Part shown: piece after piece, positions 11,101 through 18,557 of the stretch
Numbering within the stretch: position 1 is the stretch's first letter
Layout: every line of letters starts with the position of its first letter
Source: Nonomuraea candida
GTDB taxonomy: Bacteria > Actinomycetota > Actinomycetes > Streptosporangiales > Streptosporangiaceae
NCBI RefSeq assembly: GCF_000725485.1
Contig: NZ_JOAG01000028.1
Span: forward strand, 1-64,000
Length of the DNA stretch: 64,000 bases
Direction of reading: 5' to 3'
The notes under the pieces: model-generated
What the model was told of the DNA's origin: nothing
What the model saw: the letters and a program-made list of their open reading frames with translations, nothing else
The model's database searches: none
Program-made: the position numbers and the translations under genes

Positions 11101-12157
11101 GAGCGGGATCGAGATCGCGTCCCACCCCGGCCAGGGCATGGGCGCATGCCGTTACCAGAGCGGGCCGAGAAAGGAGCGGGACGTCTCCGCATGGCATGAC
11201 GCCCCCGATGCTGAATTCCTGTTCGGGTGGCCGGACGGGATCGCCAAGGACCAGGTCCACCGATGCGAGGTCGGCGTCGTCGCCTTCATCCCGGGCGAGG
11301 ACGCGGGAACGGGCCTGGCCATTCCGCTCTGGAACCGGAAACTCGTCGACACCCGCTACATTCTCGAACAGGACAAGATTCTCCGGCACGGCTCGGGAAT
11401 TCCCGTCAGCGACTGGGACGGTTATCCCTACACAGAGCTGGTACCTGAGGTCCAGTGCGACTGGCAAAAGCTCGGAGGGCCCAGAACCCCCACCCGAATC
11501 GGGGGCTGCATCATCCCCTCTGTCCCCCGGGTGCTCGTGATGTCCAAGAGCAGGAACGCGGACTTCGTCGAAGTCATCAATCACATCGAGAAGGCGCTCA
11601 AGCAGCACAGCAATGCGGGCACCTCCCCGCCGAAACGACCCGGCCACGACTGGACCAAGCCCGAGCTGCCGCCCGCGAAGATCAGCATCGTGACTCCCGT
11701 GAACAAGGTGATCCCCGGAGACTGGTCAAATATCTCCAGCAAGCCGCTGACCAAGGTGAATACGAACGACGCGGGTATCAACCGAAGGCAGTTCTCCGGA
11801 CTCCGGTTCATCACGGACAAGGGCGCCACCAACCAGAAACGCTGGCCGGACGTCGATGACGACGTCGAGGTGCCGGCACGAGAGCTCAGAGGAGTGAATT
11901 ACTGCAAGTACTACTTTTTCGACACGTACGCGGTAACGACGAGATGGCTCCACGGGGTTCCGCAGGCGGGCTGGATTCATTGTGACGAATATCCGTTCGC
12001 GTCGACCAAGGAAGGCGCCGGCAAGCAGGACGGCAACTACTCCATTCAAGCGGTTGCTAAAGACGACAATCTCCTCCACGGGGACGCTCTCAATAGATTC
12101 TATTCCGACTACCGGGTCGTGCCCGGGGAAGAGTTCTGGGTCAAAGTCGTGAGCTAG
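5132..12157 (+). CDS. Giant secreted modular protein with C-terminal NucA/NucB nuclease domain (polymorphic-toxin-like)
   Basis: A 2341-residue exported protein. The GTG start has GAAAGG five bases upstream; a signal peptide ends near residue 38. Two copies of an N-terminal module (about residues 70-300 and 770-1000, sharing the PIDTTL motif) each precede a DNRLRE-type beta domain (about 330-515 and 1010-1180). An SbsA-type Ig-like domain lies near 608-704. Four Ig/FnIII-like repeats occupy about 1183-1648, a LamG/concanavalin-like domain about 1656-1800, and a cysteine-bearing pretoxin region about 1836-2165. The last 150 residues contain CDEYPFAS (residues 2284-2291), the signature of NucA/NucB extracellular DNases. 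The two N-terminal module types are familiar from actinobacterial RHS-linked surface proteins, but no RHS/YD repeats are present. The C-terminal third is visibly less GC-rich than the rest, as in toxin tips that are swapped by recombination. A candidate immunity gene follows. Confidence 0.85.
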   Translation: MNPSRTPSGLSSRTRRHAALIAALTMPLSLMSAPATAQASTPPPTTPAPPPTTQPGTPATPTGKALAQAKKENRRVEIESLHSETTTYYANPDGKTLRMELNLEPVRVKDGDGFTPIDTTLVETGGAIKPKAIKGDLTLSAGGDTTAITTKNAKATARVEASGKLPKPALKGNTATYASAYGKDTDLVVTATPTGFRQQIVIRQRPAGPVSFRIPMQPPKGLSLERNDKGRPALKTEDGTTFLDIRPAPLLDAVAADPAGDLEAAKVGRAAVALDGSDLVYSPDPAFLADPATTYPVTMAAVDDDWYECEIDTPSSTYCPGGVSAPYDGEPMDTFVNNADYPDSWSNFNLDRILVGKSNSGSVRWRSYIQFPLPAKSDPFWGSSIQNADLTLWNHLSNDCGLYVGSGITARRVISDWDELEMTWSNQPSVTSLGADTEYGGYNSANCSGSYDYEWDLIHSVNGIVQAWADGEPNYGIQLTAGNESDITNWRRYRTRESTYPYPAHAPRLSVDFEPPVPPRQETVVIAVPEPLDTVPTDYDQAVAMSTRAGTTVEEFATIDVPDAAVDGTLANHNGMADTVGTDKFTPDDPNAPEPDDTSGGDGEDVLAPRVLTHEPAAGATEVPLDAVVRVTFTEPVGNVEVTVRAADGTTVSGALAYSEDDKIVTFTPAQPLAPGTAYSAEVAQAIDDAENTMEPYSWSFRTVDQAAARWTFDDGDGRTAADTSGKGHDASLNDTAAWTSGKSGSAISNVPSQARTAASAAAVKQGKAVEVAGETTATSITYAQPDGKTFKTEVAAGPVRARQGSGWVPIDTTLTDQGGKLRPKILVEGAVVEFSAGGTDPFVKMTADRMSYALRWPTPLPKPTVKGSVATYTDAAGVGADLVVTAVPAGFRHEVVLRQRPAKQVELRIGVENEGLTLTEGKGGRLLLKGKDKKLVAAGTRPIVADGTAKGKFPLAKRGEAGSDVVSMGGRTELVVRPDQKFLADAGTTYPVRVAAAVTLPLNADVDVSTLDSDVSPAYPDNQYMLAGTMTGGTKARVHLHFDTTGLQGSTVTDATLSMNTIDSHNCGAALANGIQVARLTGAWNPDNMYWANKPALTTEDASTNFKGVNSDCATYPDTMDWNVTGIAQDWAAGAANHGLVLKSPGEANINNYRVFTSSEDTDFNVPPKLTITTSGPTSQPAVSAPAITPAQTVDGVTVTNSLTPQLAATVADPAGGNLTGEFEVEHDPAATGQGSGQIWTGASQAVTSGGQATISVPAGKLTDAWKIRWRARAASSTAASAWTDWQAATVDVPNPTVDAFQVTPSQIINGATVASSLTPALRATVTDPTAQPLRAEFELEHDPAAPSGQGTGQIWTGGLDNVASGTQATATIPAGKLADGWKVRWRVRAVNTVTTVGSPWSDWQAVTVEVPDPVSEPAVGALQVSPSEQVDGTTVTLTRTPTLLTQVSDPAGTPLRAEAEIEHDPAAPDGQGTGQIWSGAADNVPAGTRASIAVPANTLTDGWKVRWRARAVSATTASPWSDWQTFTVSLPKPTATGLTITPSKVVDGVTVTDTLTPTLQATLTHPTGQVLRAEAEIEHDPAATGHGPGQIWTGAVDNVASGSQALVTVPDDKLADGWKVRWRLRAVAGDTSSAWSDWQHVTVDLVQPGEEPLAQTAGAVIRTDQSFTTAAWLRWSDKDGDYTVLEQKGTHQAPFRLGNTAEHGLAFTFTNSDTADARVEGVRSGVEPPVDEWFHLVGVHDAATRTATLYLNGAQVGTAQLSFPAWDAQTPLRIGAAMAGSIDEVELYQRPLSAAGVAGLVAQPQTTQAPAAPSAKASPARTTPATTTGTSSVASDDGFYRRVKLEDCLALDDNYDGDTADTYVTWMKGEYAFGQSRIHESTYNYCWSSYIYVLEFAENPFTGGMVRSAKRSLLKKAKTRNGQAVEIEDDDAFRFRATWVMHTYLGGTGGKEFSQGQLSATSFKVFTRLDQFAVVGSDGGVKVPSGDLSGIEIASHPGQGMGACRYQSGPRKERDVSAWHDAPDAEFLFGWPDGIAKDQVHRCEVGVVAFIPGEDAGTGLAIPLWNRKLVDTRYILEQDKILRHGSGIPVSDWDGYPYTELVPEVQCDWQKLGGPRTPTRIGGCIIPSVPRVLVMSKSRNADFVEVINHIEKALKQHSNAGTSPPKRPGHDWTKPELPPAKISIVTPVNKVIPGDWSNISSKPLTKVNTNDAGINRRQFSGLRFITDKGATNQKRWPDVDDDVEVPARELRGVNYCKYYFFDTYAVTTRWLHGVPQAGWIHCDEYPFASTKEGAGKQDGNYSIQAVAKDDNLLHGDALNRFYSDYRVVPGEEFWVKVVS
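8682..10080 (+). repeat. Four tandem Ig-like modules inside the giant secreted protein
   Basis: Four in-frame copies of about 115 residues begin near 8682, 9022, 9389 and 9735. Each starts with a variant of ITPSQVVDGVTV, has EFEVEHDPAA-type and GQIWTG motifs in the middle, and ends in WKVRWRARA ... SDWQ. They probably form a stalk that holds the LamG and nuclease regions away from the cell surface. The DNA copies have diverged, so they are old duplications rather than fresh slippage. Confidence 0.85.
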
Positions 12158-12167
12158 TTAGGCCCGC

Positions 12168-12202
12168 GGGGTGGGGGGTGATCGTATGATCGTCCCCACC
12201 CC
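12168..12202 (+). terminator. Hairpin between nuclease gene and candidate immunity gene
   Basis: A perfect 9-bp stem (GGGGTGGGG at 12168-12176, CCCCACCCC at 12194-12202) encloses a 17-base loop that itself contains two GATC sites. It starts 11 bases after the nuclease stop. No U-tract follows, so it could be an actinobacterial-type terminator, an attenuator, or an mRNA stabiliser that sets the ratio of the two proteins. Confidence 0.55.
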
Positions 12203-12233
12203 ATGCCGTTGAGAAAGCCAAAGGAGCAAGACG

Positions 12234-12806
12234 ATGGACATGACGCGGGCACTGCCCACCGAGAGCCAGTGGGACCTGCTGGACGAGTACGCCTTGAACG
12301 CCCGCTTCGATGCGGCATGGATCGACACGGAGGACATCGAGGAGATCGCCGGGCGTTTCCGTGCAGATCCGAGCTCCGGAATTCCTTGCGATCTCAGCAC
12401 AGCATTCCAACTGGCCTACGAGAACCAGCAAGACAGTCTCGTGTGGATCGGGACGCACTCCCCGGGCTGGTCCGTCGCGATCACCATGGACGGTAGTTTC
12501 ACACTCCGGGAGGGGGCGAGCTCGCAAGGAAGACTCATCATCAGTTATTGGCACATGGCCGAACTGGGTGAGACCGGCGATGAGGGAATGATCTATTACC
12601 ACGATGGAGAGTTCCTGGGCATGGTCGGGGTGCAGGGGTTCCAGGAATACGCGCGCGATCTGGACTCGTACACCGGCTTCCAGGAGGAGGTGGAGAATTA
12701 CCTCATACTCGCAGGGCGGATCACGGGCCGTTTCCTTGACCGGGACTGGTTCGCGGCGCAGCGGGTCCTCTACCGCATTCCGAAGGGCGCCTGGCCTCGC
12801 TGGTGA
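12234..12806 (+). CDS. Candidate immunity protein for the NucA/NucB toxin
   Basis: A 190-residue cytoplasmic protein with a strong ribosome binding site (AAGGAG seven bases before the ATG). It is acidic, rich in Asp and Glu, lacks a signal peptide, and shows WIGTHSPGWSVAITMDG and LIISYWHMAELGE segments reminiscent of actinobacterial DUF6461-like proteins; I cannot confirm the family. Its position 76 bases after a secreted nuclease, its moderate size, its acidity and its similarly lower GC content fit an immunity protein that protects the producer from its own or sister-cell toxin. This role is inferred from context, not from a known family match. Confidence 0.6.
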   Translation: MDMTRALPTESQWDLLDEYALNARFDAAWIDTEDIEEIAGRFRADPSSGIPCDLSTAFQLAYENQQDSLVWIGTHSPGWSVAITMDGSFTLREGASSQGRLIISYWHMAELGETGDEGMIYYHDGEFLGMVGVQGFQEYARDLDSYTGFQEEVENYLILAGRITGRFLDRDWFAAQRVLYRIPKGAWPRW

Positions 12807-13074
12807 GTCTTTCCCACATGTACATGTAGCCTGGTTTAGACGAAGGGTCCGAACGCAGCACGTGGCCGACGGAATTGGTAACAGAGATGAGGCGCCGAGC
12901 CAGGACCCCGCAGACTCGGCGACGAATAGGGCGACCAAGAAGACGTCGCGCGGACTCGTGGGCGCCACGCCGGCCAATGGTTGCTCGACGGTTGCTCGTA
13001 CCGTTCAATCTGCCATTGAACTGGGCCGCGTCACGGATTCTGATTCTATATCGCCGTACTGAAATCGGCGCAAG

Positions 13075-13528
13075 TGGCACATCATGGCAATAGTCAAGGA
13101 CGCATGGCCGCTCGACGCTGGCTCTGTCTCCGTCCTGGCGCGCGGCCCACAAGTCGGCCTTGAGCTGCAGATAGCGCAGCCGAACCTGCATCTGCTCAAT
13201 TTCCTGCGCCACCCGCTCGGCGTTCCTCAGGAACAGGAACAGATCCCGCATCTCGGCCGCGTTATCCTCAGCACCATCCAGGTAGCGGAGGTAGGCGCGC
13301 ATGTCCTGCACGCTCATCCCGGCAGCTCGCAGGCAGCTCAGTGTCTCGATCGTCTCGACGGCCCTGCTGTCATAGCGCCGGTGGCCGCTGCTCTCGTCCC
13401 GGGGTACTGGCCCGATCAGGGCCGATCTTCTCGTAGTAACGCAGCGTCGGTTCCGACAGGCCACTCACCCGAGAAACGTCCTGAATCGACACCGCGGAGA
13501 CGGTTGCGTTCTTCCCCGTCGTTGCCAT
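13075..13528 (-). pseudogene. Frameshifted MerR-family regulator
   Basis: The gene starts at an ATG at 13528 with SIQDVSRVSGLSEPTLRYYE, a typical MerR helix-turn-helix, but the frame ends after 52 codons. The rest of a normal MerR protein (LIGPVPRDESSGHRRYDSRA, then a long coiled helix through ERVAQEIEQMQVRLRYLQLK) continues in another frame. One extra C near 13419-13422 explains the shift. The original stop also seems lost, since the second frame runs on under the immunity gene. Upstream on the minus strand, TTGACT followed by an AAGCGCTT palindrome near 13545-13565 looks like the matching MerR-type operator. A sequencing error in the C run cannot be excluded. Confidence 0.75.
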
Positions 13529-13662
13529 GTCCACAGCCTGCATCACCTCAAGCGCTTCAAGTCAAACGCCCCGTCCGGCGCGTGGGGGTCACTCCTGGAG
13601 TGATGCGCCCGGCGGGCTGGACCGGCGACAGCCACCGTTGAACGTGGCCGGGGATAGCCGTG

Positions 13663-15870
13663 TCATTCGGCGGCGAGGAGGAGGGCCTGCTGGGGAGCGA
13701 GCCGGACGTAGCCGGTCCGGGGCCGGTCGGGAGTAACGGACGGGTCGTCCGTGTCGAACACCGCCGGGGCCGGCAGGTCCAGCCCGGCCACCGGGGTGTC
13801 GCGCAGGTTCACCACGGCCCAGAGCGTTCCCCGGCGGTAGGCGGTCACCGGTGCGGCGAGCCTGGCTCTGCTCACGTCGTCGGTGGCGGCCGGCACGTGC
13901 GTCAGCCGGCGTCTGGTGGCCAGCAGCCGGGCGAGGGTGTTCAGGTGGGATGCGGGGTCGTCCTGCTGGGCCGCCACGGTCTCGTCGTCACCGCGTGCGC
14001 CGTCGGGAAGCCAGGGGTGCCCTGTGGTGAAGCCCAGCCCCGGGCCGGGGCGCCAGGGCATGGGGGTGCGCGCGGCGTCGCGGCTCTCCTCCGGCTGCGC
14101 GGCGCCCAGCGGGTCGGCGCCGGCGCCGGGGGGCACGTACCCGTCGCCCAGGCCGAGCTCCTCGCCCTGGTAGAGCCAGAAGGTCCCCGGCAGCAACGCC
14201 ATCAGGACGTGCAGCGCGAGGGAGCGGCGCCGCCCTCGTGGCCCGCCGCCGAACCGGGTGACGGCGCGGGAACGATCGTGGTTGCCCTGCACCCAGGACA
14301 GCCGCGGCGACGCCAGCACAGCGGCTTCGATCATGGTGTCGATGCGGTCGGGGTCCCAGTCGGTCTCCACCAGCCCGAACCAGAACGACGAGTGCAGCCG
14401 CTCGCCCTGCACGAAGCGCGCGAGTGCCTGGGGATCGAGCTCGTAGACCTCGCCGACCAGGAAGGCGTCGTGCCGGTCGGCGATCCGCCGCCACCGCTCG
14501 TGCACGACGTGCACCTCCGGCTGGTGGATGTCATGGCGATGCTCCTGGCGGCGCCAGTCCAGGGTCACCCCTCGCGCCGGCAGGATCCGGCCTGCGGGCA
14601 GCGGCGGGTTGTCCCGCAGGTCCGCGTCCTTGACGAGGTAGCCGGCGGTGTCGATGCGGAAGCCGTCCAGCCCGCGGCTCAGCCAGTGCTCGGCGATCGC
14701 GTCGATCTCGGCCGCCAGCGCCGGGTTGCGCCAGTTCAGGTCGGGCTGTTCGGGACGGAACAGGTGCAGGTAGTACTGGCCGGTCGCCGGGCTGAACGTC
14801 CAGGCCGGCCCGCCGAAATGGGACAGCCAGTTGTTGGGCGGGCCGCCGTCCGGGGCCGGGTCGCGCCAGATGTAGTAGTCGCGGTACGGGTCATCCACGC
14901 CGGAGGAGGCGGCGACGAACCACGGGTGGGCGTCGCTGGTGTGGTTGACCACCAGGTCGCCGATCACCCGCATCCCCCGCCGGTGCGCCTGCGCCAGCAG
15001 CCCGTCGAGGGCCGCCTGACCGCCGAACGACGGATCCACTTCCCGGTAGTCGGCGACGTCGTAGCCGTGATCGCGCATCGGTGACCGGAAGAACGGGGTC
15101 AGCCACACCACCTCCACCCCGAGCCGCTCCAGGTGATCCAGCCGCGCGCTCACTCCGGCCAGGTCCCCCCAGCCGTCGCCGTCGCCGTCGGCGAACGACG
15201 GAAGGTACACCTGGTAACCCACGGCGTCGCGCCACCACGGCCGCACCCGCGAGCGCTGGAGCAGGTGGGCCAGCCGGTCGAGGCCGGGCAGGGACAGGTC
15301 GCCGTCCAGCCCCCGCAGTGCCACGGCCGGCATGCCCGCCGCCCGGCCGGCGGCCAGGCCCGGCTCGGAGTCCTCCACCACCAGGCAGGCGGGCGGTGCG
15401 ACGCGCAGGCGGCGCGCGGCCTCCAGGTAGCCTTCGGGATCGGGTTTGCCCGCCCGCACGTCGTCGATCGTCAGCAGGACGGGCGGATCGATCCCCGCCG
15501 CGTGCAGGCGTGCCTTGGCCAGCCGGCCGTCGGCGCTGGTCACCACGGCCCACGGCAGCCCGAGCCGGTCCAGCGTGGCGAGCAGGAGGTGCGCGCCGGG
15601 CGCGGCCGTGACGTCCGCCAGGTCCTCGTACTGCAGGGCGTGCTGCCGCCGGGCCGCCGCCCTGACGGCCTCGTCGTCCAGGGCGGGAAACAGCCGCCGC
15701 ACCGTATGAGCGGCCGGGCTGCCGTGGGCGATGGCCAGCACCGGGCCGGGGTCGAGGCCGTACTCCCCGGCCCAGACCGTCCAGGCCCGCTCCACTGCGG
15801 CGTCGGAGTCCACAAGAGTGCCGTCCATGTCCAGCAGGACCGCCCCGATCGCCGCGAGATCCGTTCGCAC
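13663..15870 (-). CDS. Fusion of a HAD-type sugar phosphatase/mutase and a GH13 alpha-glucosidase-like enzyme
   Basis: A 735-residue two-domain protein. Residues about 5-205 are a HAD hydrolase of the beta-phosphoglucomutase/sugar-phosphatase type: LLDMDGTLVDSD (nucleophile and acid Asp-14 and Asp-16), VVTSADG, GKPDPEGY and VVEDSEPG. Residues about 215-735 are a GH13 barrel: DLVVNHTS, GFRIDTAGY (nucleophile Asp-407), VGEVYE (acid/base Glu-474) and VQGNHD (Asp-532), closest in style to oligo-1,6-glucosidase or trehalose synthase. I chose the GTG at 15870 because GAAGGGGG precedes it; an upstream GTG at 15924 is also open. A plausible joint role is to cleave an imported glucoside and process the sugar phosphate. 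A broken ROK-type regulator lies divergently upstream. Confidence 0.85.
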   Translation of the reverse strand: MRTDLAAIGAVLLDMDGTLVDSDAAVERAWTVWAGEYGLDPGPVLAIAHGSPAAHTVRRLFPALDDEAVRAAARRQHALQYEDLADVTAAPGAHLLLATLDRLGLPWAVVTSADGRLAKARLHAAGIDPPVLLTIDDVRAGKPDPEGYLEAARRLRVAPPACLVVEDSEPGLAAGRAAGMPAVALRGLDGDLSLPGLDRLAHLLQRSRVRPWWRDAVGYQVYLPSFADGDGDGWGDLAGVSARLDHLERLGVEVVWLTPFFRSPMRDHGYDVADYREVDPSFGGQAALDGLLAQAHRRGMRVIGDLVVNHTSDAHPWFVAASSGVDDPYRDYYIWRDPAPDGGPPNNWLSHFGGPAWTFSPATGQYYLHLFRPEQPDLNWRNPALAAEIDAIAEHWLSRGLDGFRIDTAGYLVKDADLRDNPPLPAGRILPARGVTLDWRRQEHRHDIHQPEVHVVHERWRRIADRHDAFLVGEVYELDPQALARFVQGERLHSSFWFGLVETDWDPDRIDTMIEAAVLASPRLSWVQGNHDRSRAVTRFGGGPRGRRRSLALHVLMALLPGTFWLYQGEELGLGDGYVPPGAGADPLGAAQPEESRDAARTPMPWRPGPGLGFTTGHPWLPDGARGDDETVAAQQDDPASHLNTLARLLATRRRLTHVPAATDDVSRARLAAPVTAYRRGTLWAVVNLRDTPVAGLDLPAPAVFDTDDPSVTPDRPRTGYVRLAPQQALLLAAE

Positions 15871-15924
15871 AGCGCCCCCTTCGATTAAACTCGTCCACCG
15901 AGCATAAACGAAGGGGGACGACAC

Positions 15925-16095
15925 ATGGCAACCCCCCTGACCGGACCGGATCGGCGCGTGCCACCCATCTCCGCCGGCGCGGCGCCCTGGCCGTGCTGCG
16001 GGAGATGCGCCGCGAACCGGGCGTGACCAGGGCGGCCGGCACGCGGTACCTCGGCCGAGCGCCTCGCCGTCTCCCCGGCGGGACCGGCCCGGACC
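15925..16095 (+). pseudogene. Remnant of a ROK-type sugar regulator
   Basis: An ATG at 15925 starts MATPLTGPDRR, and after a one-base shift near 15953-15958 the frame continues ATHLRRRGALAVLREMRREP and GVTRAA. This is the pattern of the N-terminal helix-turn-helix of ROK-family repressors. It then degenerates and runs into the 3' end of the STAND gene, so the effector-binding domain is missing. The remnant is divergent from the HAD/GH13 gene, the usual place for a sugar-responsive ROK repressor, so that gene may have lost its regulator. Confidence 0.5.
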
Positions 16096-16109
16096 GTACC
16101 GGACTGTGG

Positions 16110-18557
16110 TCAGCGGGGTGGGTCGGTGATCGCGTCGCCCAGGCTGGCGCGCTTGAGGTCCAGCGTGCTCAGGTCACATCCGCGCAGGTCGACAGCGGCC
16201 AGGTCGCACTCGCGGAAGGAGGTGTGGCGGAGGAGCGCGCCGGTGAAGGCCGCGCCGGTCAAGGTCGCCGGCTGGATCATCGCACTGCCGAGCCGGGTGA
16301 AGGCGATGGCGCCGTTGACCATCTCGCTGTAGCCGAACCCCGCCTCGGTGAGGTCGGCGCCGGCCAGGTTGGCGCCGGTCAGGTCGGCGCCGGAGAAGAC
16401 GGCGCCTCGTGCGGAGACGCGCGACAGATCCGCGCCCGCCAGGTTGGCACCGGCGAAGACCATCTTGTCCAGGTTCAGCCCGCGCAGATCGGCGCCGGAA
16501 AGATCGAGTTCCTCCTCCGCGTTGTCGGCGCGCCACTGGTTGAAGACGAACGGCCCCTGCCTCAGGAGGCCGATGACGTCCGCCGCTCCCTCCGCCGCCG
16601 CCACGCCGGCCTCACCGTCGAGACGCCCTCTTCGCCCGGAGGCTTCGGTGGTTCCGGCGTCGAGGGCGGCGACGTCCCGCCTCGCCCCGGCGAGCTCCGC
16701 CGCGAGTCGCTCGTCGTACGGATACATCTCCGCCAGCGCCTCCGTCATCGCGAGGCGAGTGCCCAGCAGCCTGCGCGCGTTGTCCAGATCGCCGTCGCTC
16801 TCGGCCAGGCCCGCCAGGCGCCGGAAGGCCAAGCCGGCGTCCACGGCCGTTTCCGGGGTCAGGTTCGCCTGGAAGAGCCGCGTACGGATCGCCAGGCACT
16901 CGGCCCAGATGTCGTACTCCTTGTCCTTGTGCTCCGGCAGGCCGAGCGCGCGGTACACCTCGCCGAGGTGCTGCAGCGAGCCGGCGAGCCGCTGGTCCGC
17001 CTCCATGAGGGTCGGGTGCTCGGCCGCGAGCTCACGGTAGATGTCCACGGCGATCGTGAGCACGGCCTCGGCCGCCTCCGGACGGCCGTCGGCGAACCGG
17101 GCCCGGCCGCACGTGTCGTGCGCGGCGCCGAGGCAGAACCTGGCCTCGTCGCGCTGGGGGTGGGTGGCGGCCCATTCCCGTACGGCGGGCAACGATCGTT
17201 CGGCCACCTGCCGCGCGGCGCGCGGGAAGCCGTGCCGGATCAGCATGTCGACCAGGAGATCGCGAATGTCACGTTCGTAGGCGGCCGGCACCTGCGGCGC
17301 GATCTCTCCCAGGAGCGCCATCCCCGCGTACTCGAAGTCCGGCTCCAGGCTCCTGGCGACGGCGAGGGCGAAGTCCAGCAGGTCGCCCAGCCCGTTCACC
17401 GCCACCAGGTGCCGGCAGACCGCGACGTAGTCCTCGAACGTGCCATCGCCGCGTGTCCGGCTGTAGTGCATGTTCATGGCGCGTTCGTGGCGGCCGGCGA
17501 TCTCCGCGCCCTGGTGCGGTGCCAGCATCTCCGCGATCCAGCGATCGGCGAAGTAGACGGTCTCCCCGTCCCACCCCTCCCATGCGGTGAGCAGTCCGAG
17601 CCGGGCCAGCCGGGCGGCGTCGGCCTGCACGCTCTTGAGCGCCGACCGCCTGGGCTCCGGGCGCTCCCTGCGGCTCGGTTCGCGGGTGTCGCAGGCGACG
17701 GCCAGGTCGTACGCGGTGACGGGGACGGTGGAGATCGCGGCCTGCAGCAGGGTCTCCCGCTGTCGCCCGGTCAGCTCCGCCATGATCAGATCGAGCGGTA
17801 CGGCCCCCTGCGTCACGGCCGCGAGCCGCGCTCTCGCGCCCTCGGGGTCCGCCGACAGCCAGGCGTCGACGAGCTGCAGGGACCGTGGACGCGCCCCGGT
17901 CGCGCGGACCACCCGCGCGCGGGTGGCCGGGTCCACCCTGGACAGGAAGGGCAGTCCGGCCGCCGGCTCGGCTCCCGCGGCGAGGTCCGGGAGGTCGAGC
18001 CGCAGGACACCGAGCCGGTTGCCCGTGGCCGGCGGCGGCAGCGGCGTCCGGCTGGTCACCAGCACCCGGCCCCGATCGGCGGCCTGGCACAGCCGCTCGA
18101 ACGCCTCGCCGAAGCCGGGATCGAGGTAGCCGGTGCCGTCGAGGTTCTGGCTCAGGTCGTCGAAGAGCAGCACGAGGGGGTAGCTGTTCAGCAGCCGGCA
18201 GATCATCTCGAACGTGGCATCGTCCGACGGGGCCAGGTCAAGAGCCTCCAGCATGCGCGCGTGCTCCGGGGCGAGGTCTCCGCCCCCGTCCGACAAGGCG
18301 TCCGTGACACCCCGGAACAGCGTGCGCGGAGACCATCTGCCCACCATGGCGGCCACCGCCCAGCCGTCGGCCCGCAGCCGCCCGAGCACCTGGCGGGCCA
18401 GGGCGCTCTTGCCCATCCCCGCTTCCCCGGTGATGACGATCCCGGCCGGGCCTGCGGCCAGCAGGGTCAGCGCGGCGCGCAGGTCCGGCTCTCTGACCAG
18501 CGCAGGCGATCCGAGGCGCCGCACCTCCGGGCTCATGTCCGCTTTCGTATTCACCAT
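16110..18557 (-). CDS. STAND-like P-loop ATPase with pentapeptide-repeat C-terminus
   Basis: An 815-residue protein. Walker A GEAGMGKS is at residues 44-51 and Walker B LLFDD at about 130-134, followed by the arginine-bearing RVLVTSR strand, as in AAA/STAND-type ATPases. Residues about 280-360 look like a winged helix region, and about 400-640 form a helical, TPR-like array. The last 131 residues (685-815) are a run of A(D/N)LxG pentapeptide repeats, which fold into a right-handed beta helix. STAND proteins use the helical part to sense a ligand and the ATPase to oligomerise; many act in defence or cell death. AGGAGG lies only three bases before the ATG at 18557, so the next codon, GTG at 18554, may be the true start. 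Confidence 0.75.
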   Translation of the reverse strand: MVNTKADMSPEVRRLGSPALVREPDLRAALTLLAAGPAGIVITGEAGMGKSALARQVLGRLRADGWAVAAMVGRWSPRTLFRGVTDALSDGGGDLAPEHARMLEALDLAPSDDATFEMICRLLNSYPLVLLFDDLSQNLDGTGYLDPGFGEAFERLCQAADRGRVLVTSRTPLPPPATGNRLGVLRLDLPDLAAGAEPAAGLPFLSRVDPATRARVVRATGARPRSLQLVDAWLSADPEGARARLAAVTQGAVPLDLIMAELTGRQRETLLQAAISTVPVTAYDLAVACDTREPSRRERPEPRRSALKSVQADAARLARLGLLTAWEGWDGETVYFADRWIAEMLAPHQGAEIAGRHERAMNMHYSRTRGDGTFEDYVAVCRHLVAVNGLGDLLDFALAVARSLEPDFEYAGMALLGEIAPQVPAAYERDIRDLLVDMLIRHGFPRAARQVAERSLPAVREWAATHPQRDEARFCLGAAHDTCGRARFADGRPEAAEAVLTIAVDIYRELAAEHPTLMEADQRLAGSLQHLGEVYRALGLPEHKDKEYDIWAECLAIRTRLFQANLTPETAVDAGLAFRRLAGLAESDGDLDNARRLLGTRLAMTEALAEMYPYDERLAAELAGARRDVAALDAGTTEASGRRGRLDGEAGVAAAEGAADVIGLLRQGPFVFNQWRADNAEEELDLSGADLRGLNLDKMVFAGANLAGADLSRVSARGAVFSGADLTGANLAGADLTEAGFGYSEMVNGAIAFTRLGSAMIQPATLTGAAFTGALLRHTSFRECDLAAVDLRGCDLSTLDLKRASLGDAITDPPR

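Noticed and set aside
8960..11647. An 895-codon open frame antisense to the giant nuclease protein
   Set aside because: Low-complexity Gly/Asp/Arg/Val composition with repeats mirroring the Ig-like modules; no ribosome binding site.
5132..12157. Annotation as an RHS-repeat protein
   Set aside because: The N-terminal modules resemble those of RHS proteins, but no YD/RHS repeats or core-associated cleavage motif are present.
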